This document shows positions 34,576 through 44,234 of a stretch of DNA of 64,000 nt, piece by piece. The stretch lies in assembly GCF_000226115.1 (NCBI RefSeq), contig NC_016462.1:2914001-2978000 (forward strand). The letters are read 5' to 3'. The position numbers were made by a program, and so were the translations under genes. This DNA is from Thermothielavioides terrestris NRRL 8126. Taxonomy: Eukaryota > Ascomycota > Sordariomycetes > Sordariales > Chaetomiaceae. Below the pieces are notes generated by a model. It saw only the letters and a list, made by a program, of their open reading frames with translations. It was not told the origin of the DNA and did not search any database. Positions within the stretch are counted from its first letter, which is position 1, and every line of letters begins with the position of its first letter.

Positions 34576-35630
34576 GCTCTACGGTTTATTCTAGCTTAGT
34601 TAGCTAGCGATCAATCGAATACTAGGTACAATGCCGAATACTTACCTTTGAACCCCTACTTCCTAGCTACCGACTTATTTTTAGGCGTTTAGTATACTTT
34701 AATGGCTTACCGCCATCTTCTAGCCTTCTTAAAGCTATAGATAATACCTTATTCGAAGGCACTATATAGAATTCTATAGTGTTACGCCCTCTATACCTCC
34801 TAGCGTTGCCTAGCCTACCTAGCCTGCCTAGCGACCTCCTAACTCTATCCTTAGGCGCCTAGGCGATCTACCGTATATAATCCTTCGAACTTGCCCTCTT
34901 CGTACCCTAGTACAGTTCTCGATAGCGCCTTCGAAGTATAGTTGTACGCCTATATAATAGAGCAAAGCGCCTAAACCATCTCGCTACAGTGCTCGCCTAG
35001 CTCCTAAACCTCCTAGACCTCCTAAGCCCCTTAAGCTTACCGCTAGCGTCGCTAGTTGGATCAAGATCGTCTTACACTATACTACTAAAGCCCTAGCCAA
35101 TATAACGCCTACTAGTAATAAGCGGATCAAGGTCGTTTTGCACTATACTGTTAAAGCTACTATATCCGAAGCTATTGCTGCCCCTACTATTAAAGCCCTA
35201 GCCGATATAACGCCTATTGGTAATAAGAGGATTAAAGTTGTTTTATACTATACTACTAAAGCTGCTACTACTATAGAACTAATCTAGCGTTGCTAGGCTT
35301 ATAATATATTAAAGCTATAGAATAGAAGTATATTCGCTATTCGCTTACGTTCTTAATTAAAGCCTACCTCTTATTCAAAGTCCTAGGTACATTTGAAATT
35401 GCGTTCTATATCCTAGGGGCGTTTAGATCGCTAGTTATAACATCCTTGATTACTGCCCTTTAAACTAATCGAAATACTTAATTTAGAAGAAGGTTTTGAT
35501 ATAGAGGAGGCTTTATAAGGCTACTTATAAGAGGAGGATATTAATATCTATATATATAACAAGCTTCTATCCTTACTACTATAGCCGTTATAACGGTTTA
35601 ACGCGTTACGCCTATTGTACTAGCTTTCTT

Positions 35631-35785
35631 AATCGCTAAATACCTTGCTACTATTAGTATTATTATAGGCCTAAACCTAAGACCGCTCCTAATCGCCTAT
35701 ACTAGATACCTCGCCGCTATTAGTATAATTGTAGGCTTGAACCTAAGACTGCTCCTAATCGCCTATACTAGATATCTCGCTACTA
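35631..35785. repeat. Tandem repeat, 66-nt unit, inside transposon
   Basis: Two and a half copies of a unit starting 'aatcgc' with 'aacctaaga' and 'gctcctaatcg' near its end; the second and third copies start exactly 66 nt apart (35691, 35757). A multiple of three suggests it was once coding. Confidence 0.75.
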
Positions 35786-37142
35786 GCTTATATACCGTGT
35801 TCCCTTTGTCGTTAAGCCAACAATATATTGGTGGAATAGCCTGCTCTACTAAATACGATTATTGTCAACATTACCTATACCACTATATTCTTCTTAAATA
35901 TATTCTACTAGAGCCTTTGAACACTACTATCGCTTCTATAGGAGTAGACCTATCGCTATAAAGTTCTAGTAGAACGTATTAAACAGGGCAATAAGGTTAA
36001 CGATTTAGCTATTGGCAATAGTTTAAATGTGAAGATCGAGGATATTATATCCGGCCTATATAACAAAGTAGTTAACAACGTTCAACGAAGTAGTATTACA
36101 TTAGACCTTAAGTATATAGCTGCTTCTATAAGCGTAGTTGCCTATATAAGCGCGAGAGCTAACTTAATGGTCTAGTCGAATTCGAAGAGGGTACGTTCTT
36201 TATAGATACGCCTAATATATATTAGCAATACCGACGAACTAATGAAGGCGCTATTGAGCTAACCTACAAAGGACTATTTTATTAGTATCAAATATAAATT
36301 TGAGCTAACTAATACGCTATAAGTAGTATCCCTAGTTACTTCTACGCCCTTACCTCCTACGCCTATGCCTTTTCGCCAACTATTCGATCGTACTACTATA
36401 GTACTAGCCAACACTAGTCGATCTACGTAGTCAACTAAACCGGCTATACCCACTGGCAAGGGCTAGAGATTAGCAGCTAAGCGTAAGACGCTTATAAATA
36501 TAATATTGTAAGAGGTAGAAGATCGTAACGCTTAAGAGCTAAATAAGGTATATTTCTATCTTCTAGTAGATAAATAGCGCTATAACCTAGGTATAGCCTA
36601 TTAGAACTACTATAAAGATATAGATATATAGTTCTAGTTCTGTTACTAGATAAATAGCGATAGTACCTACTATCCTATCACTGTTTAAGAGATAGTAGAG
36701 TAGGCTACCTAGATCGAACGTTAGAAGGCTACTGTTGATAGCGCCCTAGGTGCCCTAGTTAAGAAATAGATCGGTTCTATAAAGATTAAAGCTGATTAAG
36801 GCGTTTAAATAGGTCCTAATAGCAAGGTTATAACTAAGCGACTACTAGGCGGAGGGATCTAGTTTATCAACAATGTTAATAGCAACAACTTAAACAATCT
36901 AAATAAGATAATAGTACCGCCTTACCTACTACTATAGTTCTATAGTATACCGCTATACTATCCTAGGTATCAGCTATATCCCCTAGCTCCCCCAACTGTA
37001 GCAAAGAACGATATGCCTAAGCTAGCCTAGCTAACTAGATTCCTAGCCCCTTATTCGAATATAGGCGCCCTTTGCCTAGGAAAGCCTCTATCTATTGTTA
37101 GCAACGTAAACCTATAGGAGATTATTCTACTACTATGTTCTT

Positions 37143-37640
37143 CGTCGCTACTGCCTAAGCTAGAAGGAAAGGAACCCTCTAATATAGTTAATAACTTTAT
37201 TAAGACCTTCGCTTACTAATATAACCTATTAGGTTAAAAGGATATAATAACGGCTCTCTACTAGGTTAGTAGGTCTCTATATATTAAGAGTAGGAGGGTT
37301 TATAATATTCGTTAGCTTCTAGATACGTAGTTCTCTAACAACAGCTTCCTACAATACCTTGTCGCTACGTTCTATAGCGCTACGAAAGGCTTTTTAAAAG
37401 AAGAAGTAGAACTAGCCAGCTTTGATAGGAACCTAGCTCGCTAGACCTAATAGGCTATATAGAGCACTAAACATGTTGTATAGTGTATTAAGCAAGTTGT
37501 ATAGAGCGCGAGGTACGCTATACAACGCGCTAAATACGCTATATAGAGCGCTAAGCAAGATAGTACGTTCTTCCTACGTTGTTATAATTATATAGCTAAC
37601 GTTTAATTGTATATTAGTTTCTTCAATTACCGACTTATCG
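37143..37640 (+). pseudogene. Transposon second open frame, RIP-broken, function unknown
   Basis: One plus-strand frame runs about 165 codons with protein-like composition ('LPKLEGKEPSNIVNNFIKTF', 'NNSFLQYLVATFYSATKGF') and no gaps. It is interrupted by many stops, all TAG or TAA at places where Gln codons CAG/CAA would fit. Absence of TGA is what C-to-T change in CpA predicts. The start 'PKLEG' recalls retroelement Gag-like proteins, but the evidence is weak. Most likely an accessory protein of the element. Confidence 0.5.
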
Positions 37641-37869
37641 ATCGATTTACTATACAATTCCCTCCTTAATACCTCGATCTATTATATACCTAGGTTTAGG
37701 CTACTAGATCTAGAAGAGTTAGCGCTAGGATACTAGGATAACATTATATAAGAGGAGGAAGATAGCTCAATAACAGCTTTATATATAGATAATAATAATA
37801 GCGAACTGTAACTAGGAATCTATCTATAAGATATAGTGTTCAACCAACGGTTCTAGTACTCTAGAACTC

Positions 37870-38880
37870 TTGGAACTACTTCGAATATACTACTATGTAA
37901 TCCACCGCCTTGTCCTCCTCCTAGAACGGTATTATCGCCTTCTTAAAGTGCCTATATACTACTAGTAGGTTGTTACCAACAGTAGTATAGGCACTATAAA
38001 GGAACCCCTTAAAATCTTCCTTTAAATAATCTTATAAAAGTATCTTCTAGTAGTTATAGTGGATATAAGCTTTTGTATTATAGAACGTTGCCTTAATCAG
38101 GTTCAAATCTAGTGAATATAGCGGCAAATACTATAGTAGAACACTAGCCTCCTAACAAAGTTGTTTAACAGCACAGCTCCAATACTACGATACATTATCT
38201 ATAACGAGAATACTATAGCGGTCTAGGAATAGCCTTATCTTAGCTAGAACGTAGTCCTTAAGCTATACGAGGAAGCTTTTTTAATTACTATAACCCTACT
38301 AGACTAATAGATTAAGAACGCTATTAACTGTAATTGTAAGGAGGATATAGTAGTATTTACCTCTTTTAACAACGTTGTCGACAATAGGAGTAACGCCTAG
38401 TAGTACCTAGCTAGTATAACGAATACTATCTCTTCGATCTAAGCCCAATTCGTCGTAGAATATAAATATTTTAGTGGTAAATATCGCGACTTTTCTAATG
38501 TAATTAAGCTAAAGGATATAATTCTATTGTATACCTTTTTATAAGGCAACCTTTTTCTTCTAATTGGCTATACGAAAATAACGTAATATTGTCGATAGAG
38601 ATACGAATATATAGTATTCTTCGAGAAGGAAGGCCTATATTTCGTTAAAATAGAGGTTGGACTTGCTTGTAAGGTGGTTAAAAAGCTCCTAGCAAATATA
38701 GTATATATATTAGCTAACTACTAGGAAGATCGTTAACAACGCGTTGGTATAGAACGAACCTCTATAACCTATAGCTATAGTATATAAGAGTTCTATAGCG
38801 TTTTAGGCTTCGAAAAAGGATCGCTAGTAAGGTCGAATATACGCCTATACCGATATACCTACATTAGGCTAATGTCCGCC
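37870..38880 (-). pseudogene. Tc1/mariner-type DDE transposase relic
   Basis: Minus-strand translation shows the DDE_3-like order. First Asp block is 'FYDELGL' (38460-38440), second is 'LVIDNVS' (about 38210-38185), third is a 'YSLDLNLIK' block (about 38120-38090) in the position of the usual PDLNPIE motif. At that site Pro reads Leu and the catalytic Glu reads Lys, each explained by one transition. Stops are TAG/TAA. Other readable blocks are 'GLDRRDSIRYTS' and 'GVTPIVDNVVKRGKYYYILL'. Clearly inactive. Confidence 0.7.
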
Positions 38881-39034
38881 TTACGTATAATGACCTATAG
38901 CGTTTCCCTAGCGTATATTATAATAGCGATTAGGCGCCTCTAGCGGTCATTGATATATCGAACTATAGTGCCTAGGCACCCTGTCTCTAAGCAAGGAACT
39001 AAGGCGCGTTGCGTATATAGCGAGGTGGTTACCA

Positions 39035-39288
39035 GGGCGGTTCGAAGGTAGGCACTTAGGCGGTTCGTAGGCGGGCTCCGGGGCGGTTTGTAGGCGGGCT
39101 CCGGGGCGGTTCGTAGGCGGGCTCTAGGGCGGTTCGTAGGTGGGCTCCAGGGTGGTTCGTAGGCGGGCTCCCGGGCAGTTTAAGGGCGGGCTCTGGGGCG
39201 GTTCGTAGGCGGGCTCCTGGGCAGTTCGAGGGCAGGCACTCGGGCAGTTCGAGGGCGGGTTCCTAGGCGGTTCGAAGGCGGGCTTCGA
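39035..39288. repeat. GC-rich minisatellite, 23-bp unit, ~11 copies
   Basis: Tandem array of a unit like GGCGGGCTCCGGGGCGGTTCGTA, with variants that differ mostly by single changes. It sits 45 bp inside the right terminal inverted repeat and is strongly GC-rich, in contrast to the TA-rich interior next to it. Confidence 0.9.
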
Positions 39289-39332
39289 TAGCTAGGTTCA
39301 GGGGCTCGATGGTTGTGCTGACTAAGCTGCAG

Positions 39333-39503
39333 ATATCAACAAGTACGTAAAAACACTAGAAAATGGCTATTTGGGCCGTTTTTTGCAGTATCTACAGCTT
39401 CAAGATCGATGGCGATGGTTGCCCACTGTTGGCTACTGTTGTTCAAATTGGGGTGTGTTGCAGGCACTTGGACCCACTTTAACCTGGTGCTTGCAAACGA
39501 CAA
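39333..39503 (-). repeat. Right terminal inverted repeat of transposon
   Basis: Reverse-complement partner of 34406-34575. This copy keeps more C and G than the left one (for example CACCAGG against CACTAGG), so the left end appears more heavily mutated. Confidence 0.9.
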
Positions 39504-40357
39504 TGATCTGCAGGGGAGCTGCACTCTGTGCAACACTGCCTCCTAACACGACAGATACGCGCGCCCTTAGTGTGTAAAAGGCCCCGCGTCAGCAGCTGCT
39601 TTCTCTTCCACCCGCAGGTGACACCGTCTCCGCCCACAGCGCAACATGTAGAAGGCCGTGCCGTCATTTGTTGGAGTGAGTAGGGAGTTATTGTACTACC
39701 GAACCGGGTCATCTGCGGCGCCGCGCCACAACGTCTCCAATCTGAATTCCAGTCTAGGAAGGCGTGTAGAAGGTTTCCAAGTGGCTTACGGTTAGACTGT
39801 GTGCTTCGGTGCTCCTAACGCGGTTAAGCTGTGGGACCGACTCGGAAATTGCCTTCGAGAAGCGATGTCCTTCCCATGCAACGTGCGACGACCTGGCAAA
39901 TCAGGGCTGCAGATGGCCGTGAAGATCGGATGGGCGAGGGATCTTGATGTCTAAACCAGGGTGCAGCGAACTTCCCGCCCACTTACACTACCACCCTGCT
40001 CCCGCCTCCGCGGCAGGGGGCGCGGAATTGTCACCGCGCTGCTCCAACCTCAATTCTCCTTTCAGCTTGCGATCTCGCGTCCACCAAAGGACTCTGTATT
40101 GTCCCGTCTGACAGAGAGGCCTCAGAATGACTCTGTGGTTGCGTTGGACGAGCTGGCATATTGGAACTCCGACAACTGGACTCACACTGCTGGAGATGGC
40201 CAGGATTTGGATATAAAAGTTGCCATCAAACCTGCTGTCGATCGTTGCTGAAATCATCATCCTCACACTCACGCAGCTCACAATCCAACCACCTCGCCGC
40301 AAAAGCCGCGTCTTCTCCATCATCCTCGCATTCTTCTCGTTCCTTCTCAGAGTCACC
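39504..40357 (+). promoter_or_regulatory. Upstream region of CHAP gene with TATA box
   Basis: Normal-composition DNA between the transposon and the CHAP ATG. TATAAAA at 40212-40218 lies 140 bp before the ATG, and the 5' UTR is C/T/A-rich and ends CACCATGAAGTTCG, the same context as the lysozyme start. No other gene was seen. Confidence 0.6.
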
Positions 40358-41189
40358 ATGAAGTTCGTCGTTCTCGCCGCCTTCTTCCAGGCCGTGGCCT
40401 TCTCGGTCACCAGCGCCTACCCGATCACGGGCAACGGCGTCAACTGCCGCTCCGGCCCCGGCACCAGCCACGCAGTCAAGAAGGTGTACGCCAAGGGCAC
40501 CGACATCAAGGTGACCTGCCAGACCGAGGGCACGTCCATCAACGGCAACAGCATCTGGGACAAGACGTCGGACGGCTGCTACGTGGCCGACTACTACGTC
40601 AAGACGGGCAGCAACAGCTACGTGACCAAGAAGTGCTCGAGCGGCGGCAGCAGCGGCGGCAGCGGGAGCGGCAAGGTCCCGGGCCCCGTCGAGAACGACT
40701 ACCCGTACAAGGGGAGCTGCGGCGGCGTCGACCAGTGGAACTACTACAAATGTCGTACGTTTCCTGCATTCTCCTCCCTCCCCCCCCCCCCTCCCCCCCC
40801 CCCGGACGCCCATAAGAGAAGTAACCACAATCAAAATGCGCTTTAACTGACATGCATCACTGGGCTGAATAGAATGCACGAGCTTCGTGGCGTGGCGCAT
40901 CAATTCGCGGCTGGGCATCCACTTCACGAACCAGTACAAGGGCTACAACTGGGGCAACGCCAACACGTGGGACGAGGCGGCGCGCCACACGGGCGTCAAG
41001 ATCAACAGCACGCCCGTGCCGGGCTGCATCGCCCAGACCAACGCCGGCAGCGCCGGCCACGTCGCCTGGGTCGCCGCCGTCGGCAAGGACACCGTCACCG
41101 TCGAGGAGTACAACTACGCGACAAGGGAGGGCTACGGCAAGCGGACCGTGCCCAAGAACTCGTTCAACTACATCCACATCAAGGTTTGA
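40358..41189 (+). CDS. Secreted CHAP-domain peptidoglycan hydrolase with SH3b-like domain
   Basis: Exons 40358..40754 and 40873..41189; 237 residues. The 118-nt intron (GTACGT donor, TAACTGAC branch, poly-C tract inside) joins 'YYKCQ' to 'CTSFVAWRINS', rebuilding the CHAP start. A signal peptide ends near 'VTSA'. The SH3b-like module then matches that of the GH24 lysozyme at 58 of 73 positions by my count ('VNCRSGPGTSHAVKK', 'SIWDKTSDGCYVADYYVK'). A Gly/Ser linker leads to CHAP: nucleophile Cys in 'CQCTSFVAWR', 'NANTWDEAA', His in 'GSAGHVAWVAAV', and 'VTVEEYNY'. CHAP domains are Cys amidases or endopeptidases that cut peptidoglycan peptides. It is divergent from the lysozyme, and the two enzymes would attack glycan and peptide bonds of the same polymer. 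Exact bond specificity is unknown. Confidence 0.9.
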
Positions 41190-41599
41190 GTTCTTTTGGA
41201 AATGCGGTTCTGAGGGGGATGTAGAGGAGGGAGGATAAGGAGGTAGGGAGGGTTTCAACACAACTTGTTTTCTTGTGCTTTTGCCTTTCTTTCTGCTTCT
41301 TGTATTGTATCTAGTTTTGGAAAAATTGCTTGTTATAGAGGGATGGAGGAATAGAGTCGTCCTTCGTCGTCCAGTTTCCGCGACCTACGAGCATGGCAAC
41401 CGTTTTCCTGGTAATCGTGTCGGCGGACGGAGGAGAGAAAAGGAGGCGCAACCTCGCGCGGAGTCGCAAGCGGCAAGATAGCAGCAGGCCAGTTCACTGT
41501 CCCACAGCTGCGACCACAACCTTGAGGATAACTTGTGTAAGCTACCGGAAAAAGATGTATAGCCCCAGCTAGAGCTGAGGGAGAAAAAGGATCGTGATC
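41190..41599. other. Intergenic, CHAP 3' side to tRNA
   Basis: About 400 bp with no recognised gene. T-rich at 41265-41330, as expected for a 3' UTR. Confidence 0.5.
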
Positions 41600-41694
41600 T
41601 CTCCCGCCGGGAATTGAACCCGGGTCTCGAGCGATGTCTGGGCCTGGTGGAGTCCGATGACAAGCTCACATACTGACCACTATACTACGGAAGA
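41600..41694 (-). tRNA. tRNA-Asp (anticodon GTC) with 24-nt intron
   Basis: On the minus strand the 95-nt gene begins TCTTCCG and ends CGGGAGA, which pair along all seven positions (one G-T). The D arm is GTAT...ATGT. The anticodon stem TGAGC/GCTCG encloses TTGTCA, a 24-nt intron and a final C, placing the intron after position 37 as is canonical. The T arm is CCGGGTTCAATTCCCGG. Intron bases GAC can pair with the anticodon. GTC gives aspartate. Confidence 0.88.
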
Positions 41695-43163
41695 CCTGTG
41701 GATGTTGACACCCACTGTAGCTTGGCGGCGCGGTATCCGCCGCCAGCCTTATCAGTTGCCAGCCTTATCATGTGTTGAATGATTTCCAAGTCTTTCCTTG
41801 ACAGAAGTTCAGCCGGTGCATTCACTGCATTGGATCTTTTTTAGACCTTTCGATACATGATTGGCCGGTCCTGCTCCAGGAGCTGTACCAGCCCAGCAAA
41901 TAATTTCGCCTGTTTGCGAGGTTCGCTATGGGTCTTGAGTGAAAGCCGAAGAATTGTCCGGCACTGCCCCATGCTGCTGTGGCATAACGAAGAAAAAGCC
42001 GTCGCACACCAAAACGGGGCACCGGGCTCGCTCCTATATCTTCCACGTCGACGAACGTGCCCAGGTAGAGATATGTGTATCTGAATCGTTGAAGCAAGTG
42101 AGCCAAGCCTGGGGTCGCGGGACAAGAGCGGGCCGGAAGTGTCCAGAGCCGTCCTCGTTTCGAACTTCCCCTTTCATCATAGATGCTTGGATTGCTCCGG
42201 ACGCCCACGCGTCACATAATGGTTTGACTCAGTGCAGTCAGTTTGACGTGTGAAGAGATCTAATCCGTACCTTTTCAAAGAACTCAGCCATTCCGCCATC
42301 GGGTTGTCCAAACACAATCCTGACCGCTTGGAGGCGATGGGCTTGACGGGGGATTCGAGATGATCGGCTGCCCGTTCGGTGTTCCCAATGAGAGCGATAC
42401 AGAGACAAACAGTACGATGACTTCGTGGGTTTACGACGGTGGTCCTGACGGTAATGGGCAGAATTTTCAGGTGAGCATCAGGAAATGCTTCGCGTTTAGA
42501 CCACAGCGCCTTCTTGAGAAAGCTGCAGGACCCCGACCAAGCGGGGGTTGCGCGGCAAGGACTGATCTCCAGCTCTGGGCTGCCTCGATAGTACGGTTAG
42601 CCGAGGCGAGCAAACCGCATCGGTCCTGGGAGCAAGGCTAACCAAGCCCATGGGGCCTTGTCCAAGGCCTTTACCGTCAAAATGGAAGAGTCCCAATTTA
42701 ATTTGCAGACTTGATGTTCCCGTCTGGGGGCCTGGATTCTTTTAGACTCCAGAAGATGGGACCTGGTTCTGTTGAAAGGGGGAAGGAACTGTCCTAGTCC
42801 GGAATAGTGAGTCGTACGAATAGCAACAGTGTCGATCAATCTCTCTTCAGGCAATTTCCATGATCTATCTGTATTGTATCTTGACTACTGTGGCGCACTA
42901 CCTTGTCCAGATGCCTACATACCATAGACACGAGGCCTGCTTGACTTGTAATATGACTACCTAGCTGCTGTGTACCAGAGTGCAAACAGCACGGGATAGC
43001 TAAGAAGTTACACAGCACTAGCGTCAAGACGCAAAACCGTCAGTTACTGCCCCCGAGAATCAACCGAAGCTCCGTGTTTTACACCATTAGGCTGGAGTTG
43101 CAGACCCTGTTTAATTCTTTTACTGCTCGCTTTTTTACGCGGTCCACCTAGCCGTTATGTACA
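41695..43163. other. Gene-poor region, 1.5 kb
   Basis: A minus-strand frame at 42125-41841 has a helical-looking end ('KQAKLFAGLVQLLEQ') but no recognised domain or introns. Nothing else is supported. Confidence 0.35.
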
Positions 43164-43845
43164 ATGTCTCTCCAAGACCTCCCACTCGACAAGGCAAGCC
43201 TAATCGCCATTTCTCAACCCTGTCTGCTTCTTGCACAATGCCTCTAATCTCCTACAGCGTGTCACCGAGTTGCTGCAAAAACAAAGCCCTACGCGCATCG
43301 CTGTCTTTCTCCGAAAGAAATCGCCCCTCTACTCCCTAGGGAATGACGAGGTGCTTGCGAGGGCATGCTCCACCCTCGGTATCGACCCGGTAGCGAGCCG
43401 CGCTCAACTCATGACCATCTACAAATGGGACCGTCTGACCATCTTTGTGTTCAACGTCTGGTACGGCGACTACGACTGGGCTATAGCACACCACAAGGTC
43501 GACCTTCCCGTCGTCCTTGTCGATTATGGGAAGAAGGTGTCCACGACTAGAGTGTGCAGCCCGGAGTTTCGCGACGAGGTTAACCACTTCGTTGCGAGAC
43601 AGCACGAGCTCCACGGCTGGGATAGCAAGCCGCCCTATCTGGAGGACCATACGCTCCCGGGCAACGTACCAACATACCCGAATCCTCGCTGCGTCACAGT
43701 CGTTGGGCCGGACGGCGTTGCACGCCGTCAAGTAAAGACGCCGCCGCCAGGGTCGACCTCCGCATACGCGTCAGGGGCTGGCAGTAAGGAGGTTCTGTGC
43801 CACACCAACAATGCAGTTCGTGAAGGTGGAGGGGAAAGCGGCTAA
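43164..43845 (+). CDS. Orphan protein, 205 residues, probable GC-AG intron
   Basis: Exons 43164..43193 and 43258..43845. The long frame has no ATG of its own near its start; an upstream ATG exon ('MSLQDLPLDK') connects in phase through AAG|GCAAGC ... CTCTAATC ... CTACAG, a 64-nt intron with a GC donor in the strong context such introns require. The product ('RVTELLQKQSPTRIAVFLRK', 'YGDYDWAIAHHKVDLPVVLV', 'HELHGWDSKPPYLEDHTLPG') is protein-like throughout, with no signal peptide, no membrane segment and no family I know. The last 40 residues are Gly/Ser/Pro-rich. Alternatives: an unseen upstream exon, or a degraded gene. It converges with the kinase gene. Confidence 0.55.
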
Positions 43846-44234
43846 TGAATGGCGGGCCTCTGTACCGGCGATTAGGAAGCTCGGCGTTGGCTCTGACGAC
43901 GTGAACGGTGCTTCGTGGATGAGCAAACCAAATAAGGCCTAATCTTTTAACCCTAATCTTTTGATAGTTTAATGTCATTTGCGGCCACTGCAGGACAGCG
44001 TTGTTGTAGGTTGCAGTCAGCTAGGCTCTAGCCCCGAGGCCAAGCAATCCATGATGCTGGTGTTGGTACGGCGGATCCAGCTTGGGAACATCTCAAGGCT
44101 CTAGCGTAGGAGTGGAATCCAAAAGACCAAGTACGGATGCTCGTATAACAGGTGTCAGGTTCGCAACTGATATCAACTCAATTACCCCAATGCAGATTAG
44201 AAGTGCCTCGTTTACAACTTACCAGTTGTATGCA
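43846..44234. other. Convergent intergenic region
   Basis: 390 bp between the stops of the orphan gene and the kinase-like gene. Nothing was recognised. Confidence 0.5.

Larger units (their letters stand above)
34406..39503. mobile_element. 5.1-kb DNA transposon relic with ~170-bp terminal inverted repeats, RIP-degraded
   Basis: Both ends match as inverted repeats beginning TTGTCGTTTGCAAGCAC (left) and ending with its complement (right). They differ mainly by C/T and G/A changes, and the dinucleotide TG sits next to both ends. Between them, composition turns sharply TA-rich, as expected from repeat-induced point mutation. The interior holds a minus-strand DDE transposase relic (about 37.87-38.88 kb), a plus-strand second open-frame relic (about 37.14-37.64 kb), internal tandem repeats (35.06-35.28 and 35.63-35.79 kb) and a GC-rich minisatellite next to the right end. 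No frame is intact. The transposase type suggests the Tc1/mariner/IS630 group, but 5.1 kb and two genes are unusual for that group. Confidence 0.85.

Noticed and set aside
41841..42208. Minus-strand frames in the region after the tRNA
   Set aside because: A short helical phrase only; no family, no introns, and two competing frames.
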